Positions 55,565-57,324 of a DNA stretch of 57,324 nt are shown piece by piece. Under the pieces are notes generated by a model that had not been told where the DNA came from, did not search any database, and saw only the letters and a program-made list of their open reading frames with translations. How positions within the stretch are numbered: the stretch's first letter is position 1; each line of letters starts with the position of its first letter. Origin of the DNA: a virus. The stretch lies in the IMG/VR virus record IMGVR_UViG_3300031727_000001, positions 1 through 57,324 of that record; one strand, written 5' to 3'. A program made the position numbers and the translations under genes.

Positions 55565-56012
55565 CTAGACACTCCTCCCGGTTGATCGCCGTGATTTCAT
55601 TTTTGATGCGAAGGCGTAGATCCAGAATCTCCTGCGTCGGGGAGCGCTTCGTGTATTTCCTCATTGTGGCTTGGAATTCAAATGCCAGGTCGGCCTGTCT
55701 GTTCTTGACGCGCAGATATGGCCTCATGGCTTTGAGGAAATCAGCTCCGACATCTGAATCGCCAATCCATCTCCATAGAGGGCGACGGACGAACTTGTCC
55801 TTAGGCTGGCTCATGCGTGTTACGCGCCCGCCAAATCTCTCCTGAATATCTAACAATGGCTGTTTGACACTCTGCGTCACAGTTACCTGCAACCACATTT
55901 GAGCGGATGCTACGCGACTGGCGCCCGGCCTGCTGCCACGTGGGATGCAGATGCTTCCTTCGCCGTCAAAGAACCCGGCACACCAGACAATGAATGGGTC
56001 AATCTCACTCAT
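55554..56012 (-). CDS. LAGLIDADG homing endonuclease inserted in a tnpB gene
   Basis: 152 residues from ATG 56012. The motif VWCAGFFDGEGSI (residues 9-21) is a LAGLIDADG signature; one copy only, so it would act as a dimer. A later WLQVTVTQSVKQPLLDIQERFGG segment and YLRVKNRQADLAFEF fit the family. Start overlaps the stop of the tnpB N-terminal fragment (ATGA); its end overlaps the start of the tnpB C-terminal fragment. So it occupies the place of the TnpB middle. It is the second LAGLIDADG protein of this genome. Confidence 0.85.
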   Translation of the reverse strand: MSEIDPFIVWCAGFFDGEGSICIPRGSRPGASRVASAQMWLQVTVTQSVKQPLLDIQERFGGRVTRMSQPKDKFVRRPLWRWIGDSDVGADFLKAMRPYLRVKNRQADLAFEFQATMRKYTKRSPTQEILDLRLRIKNEITAINREECLDVT

Positions 56013-56158
56013 TGATGCACCCCCGTCTTGCGATAGCAATCGATGCGCTCTTCAAGTGCGGCGTTGTAAAGCGACCGTTGGCTGTCAAGGATAGCTTGCA
56101 GTGCTGCGTGCTGTTTCCGCGTCGGCAGAAGCCTGTATTTATAGGTCAGGACTTGCAT
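56009..56158 (-). pseudogene. tnpB remnant, N-terminal part
   Basis: 49 codons starting MQVLTYKYRLLPTRKQHAAL at 56158, then LYNAALEERIDCYRK, which aligns with the start of the intact TnpB (SYKFRIEPSRTQSATL; LYNAALEHRIAAYRK). It ends in a TGA overlapping the LAGLIDADG start. It begins inside the end of the HNH gene (13-base overlap). A frame this short has none of the RuvC catalytic residues. Confidence 0.75.
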
Positions 56159-56529
56159 CGTCTTTCCACGGTTCCATCCAATTTTTTCTTCCATTTCGAA
56201 TTGCGTGACCCTGGCATTGTATTTTTAGATTTCTTGGCACCAATAAATTTGTCCCGCACTCGATGGCCCTTGGCGCGTTCCGATGCTTCCCTCACGGTCT
56301 TTGCTTTTGCACAAGGCTTGCAGACTAGTGCTCGGTTTTCAATTTCGTTCGTGCCGCCGCGCCAGAGTGGGGCCATATGTTCGTCGATGAACTCCACAGG
56401 CTCATGGCCTTTAGTCTCAAGGCGTTGTGTGCAGATTGGGCATCGACCTTGTTGACGAAGGAAGAGTTCAGCGGTCTGCTTGCGCGTTAGTGGTTTCCGG
56501 TCTTCGGGGATGATCCAGCGGTCGTTCAT
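56146..56529 (-). CDS. HNH endonuclease
   Basis: 127 residues. CPICTQRLETKGHEPVEFIDEHMAPLWRGGTNEIENRALVCKPC shows two zinc CxxC pairs flanking the HNH core: E-H (DEHMAPL), then N in IENRALVC. The basic C terminus suits DNA binding. Phage HNH proteins cut DNA for homing or help terminase. Overlaps the broken tnpB by 13 bases and is ATGA-coupled to the upstream gene. Confidence 0.85.
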   Translation of the reverse strand: MNDRWIIPEDRKPLTRKQTAELFLRQQGRCPICTQRLETKGHEPVEFIDEHMAPLWRGGTNEIENRALVCKPCAKAKTVREASERAKGHRVRDKFIGAKKSKNTMPGSRNSKWKKKLDGTVERRCKS

Positions 56530-56714
56530 TGCGTGGCTCTATGTCTGGATCGTGTTGTTGCCCGATTCTGAATAAGCTGGCGCTCTTTGCTCAGCCGTGA
56601 GCGTTTTTCCGCCAGAGCTTTCATTTCAGCCTCAAGCAAATTTATCTCGACGGCTTCGTCATCAGTCAGATGCGATCGCCAATCATTCTTGTTTCGTTTG
56701 TCTTTCCAAGTCAT
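56526..56714 (-). CDS. small basic helical protein
   Basis: 62 residues starting MTWKDKRNKNDWRSHL at 56714; the longer frame to 56768 is unlikely. DDEAVEINLLEAEMKALAEKRSRL is a long helix, ending in an arginine-rich tail. ATGA-coupled to the HNH gene, so it may support it. Not recognised. Confidence 0.6.
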   Translation of the reverse strand: MTWKDKRNKNDWRSHLTDDEAVEINLLEAEMKALAEKRSRLSKERQLIQNRATTRSRHRATQ

Positions 56715-56793
56715 GTACACTTTTCTATAATGATTTTCGTGAAAATGCAAGCGATTACTCACCTCCATTCGCTATCAGCTTTTGTTATATTGG

Positions 56794-57324
56794 TCATTCT
56801 GCTGCCTTGGGAGCCTTGGCCGGCTTGTCCTCAATGAACTTGGCGTATAGATCGCTCATCATCTTCTTTGTGACCTTGCGCCAGTCTGGGAAGGTTTCGG
56901 ATGGGCGATAGTCGTCAAATCCATATCTCGTTCTTGTGCCAAGCGTGACTTCAAAGCCTGGGCCAAAACTGGCTTCAAGCGGCAGCGTGATATATGCGTC
57001 ATGTTCATTGAAACATACCGATCTCCATCGGTCGTTGAATCGAAATTGACGGTCGGTCCATCTCCACTCTGGGTGTTGGGCAACAACATCGCGATCCAAG
57101 AACATGATGCCAATATTGGACCAGTCGCACTCCTGTCCCGTTTCGATGCTCTCAAGCCTGTATATCGATCCATATTTCTGTTTCGTGATTTCATTGAGCC
57201 ATGATATGCTCCACTCTGAAATCGGCGTCGATGTTGGCACGACCAGATCGCCGACGATTGCAGGCGTATCATTATCGTCATGATTGAAGCCATGAGTCAG
57301 TCCGATAATTCTGTCTCCGAACCG
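56794..57324 (-). CDS. hypothetical protein, runs off the right edge
   Basis: 176 residues visible, incomplete at the N-terminal end in this window. The frame stays open to base 57324. If the window is circular, it continues into bases 18-1 to a TTG start at 18 with AGGG 7 bases upstream, giving 182 residues. The N-terminal part (RFGDRIIGLTHGFN, TPAIVGDLVVP) looks like a small beta domain starting with a GDRI segment. It then has WSISWLNEITKQKYGSIYRLE and EASFGPGFEV. Not recognised. Confidence 0.65.
   Translation of the reverse strand, partial: RFGDRIIGLTHGFNHDDNDTPAIVGDLVVPTSTPISEWSISWLNEITKQKYGSIYRLESIETGQECDWSNIGIMFLDRDVVAQHPEWRWTDRQFRFNDRWRSVCFNEHDAYITLPLEASFGPGFEVTLGTRTRYGFDDYRPSETFPDWRKVTKKMMSDLYAKFIEDKPAKAPKAAE

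Overview
The window reads as one temperate podovirus-like phage genome, with no host housekeeping genes at either edge. The head and packaging genes follow a P22-like plan: small and large terminase, a long portal protein, scaffold, an N4-gp56-type coat, a gp10-like stabilisation protein, internal ejection proteins and tail proteins. The host is probably an alphaproteobacterium of the Rhizobiales. The cargo includes an Omp25/31-type outer membrane protein, a GcrA-like DNA-binding protein and a membrane protein with a D5-type DNA-binding end. Both window edges lie in the same leftward operon. The gene cut at the right edge continues in frame, without a stop, into the first 18 bases of the left edge. 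The simplest reading (inference) is a complete, circularly permuted genome of about 57.3 kb.

Layout. 62-5022 (minus) is an early operon of small ATGA-coupled genes that includes a YqaJ-type exonuclease and an ERF annealing protein. 5023-5293 is a divergent control region. 5294-8121 (plus) holds a Cro-like protein, a GcrA-like protein and a DNA methyltransferase carrying an in-frame LAGLIDADG endonuclease domain. 8239-10780 is a surface cassette: an outer membrane barrel, a small trimeric autotransporter, a lipoprotein and a membrane peptide. 10915-19446 is the replication region: membrane/wHTH protein, DUF1376-type protein, RecA-fold helicase, primase-polymerase, and an intact TnpB that follows a truncated gene. 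19447-20833 holds a promoter with an internal operator, a Rha-type regulator and a hairpin-rich stretch without genes.

20834-47868 (plus) is the late region: packaging, head, ejection, tail and lysis (GH19 endolysin with peptidoglycan-binding domain, Rz/Rz1). Small membrane-protein genes sit on the opposite strand between late genes. 47871-57324 is mostly minus strand: small genes, a very regular 73-bp repeat array, a catalytic-domain-only tyrosine integrase and a homing-endonuclease cluster (HNH, LAGLIDADG and a broken tnpB).

Three features stand out. First, the array at 50069-50437 has AT-rich 16-mers every 73 bp, separated by phased NNNCC pentamers. Second, a tnpB gene has been split, its middle replaced by a LAGLIDADG gene. 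Third, a LAGLIDADG domain is fused in frame inside a DNA methyltransferase. Together with the intact TnpB and the HNH gene, this phage carries four separate nuclease modules of homing or RNA-guided type.
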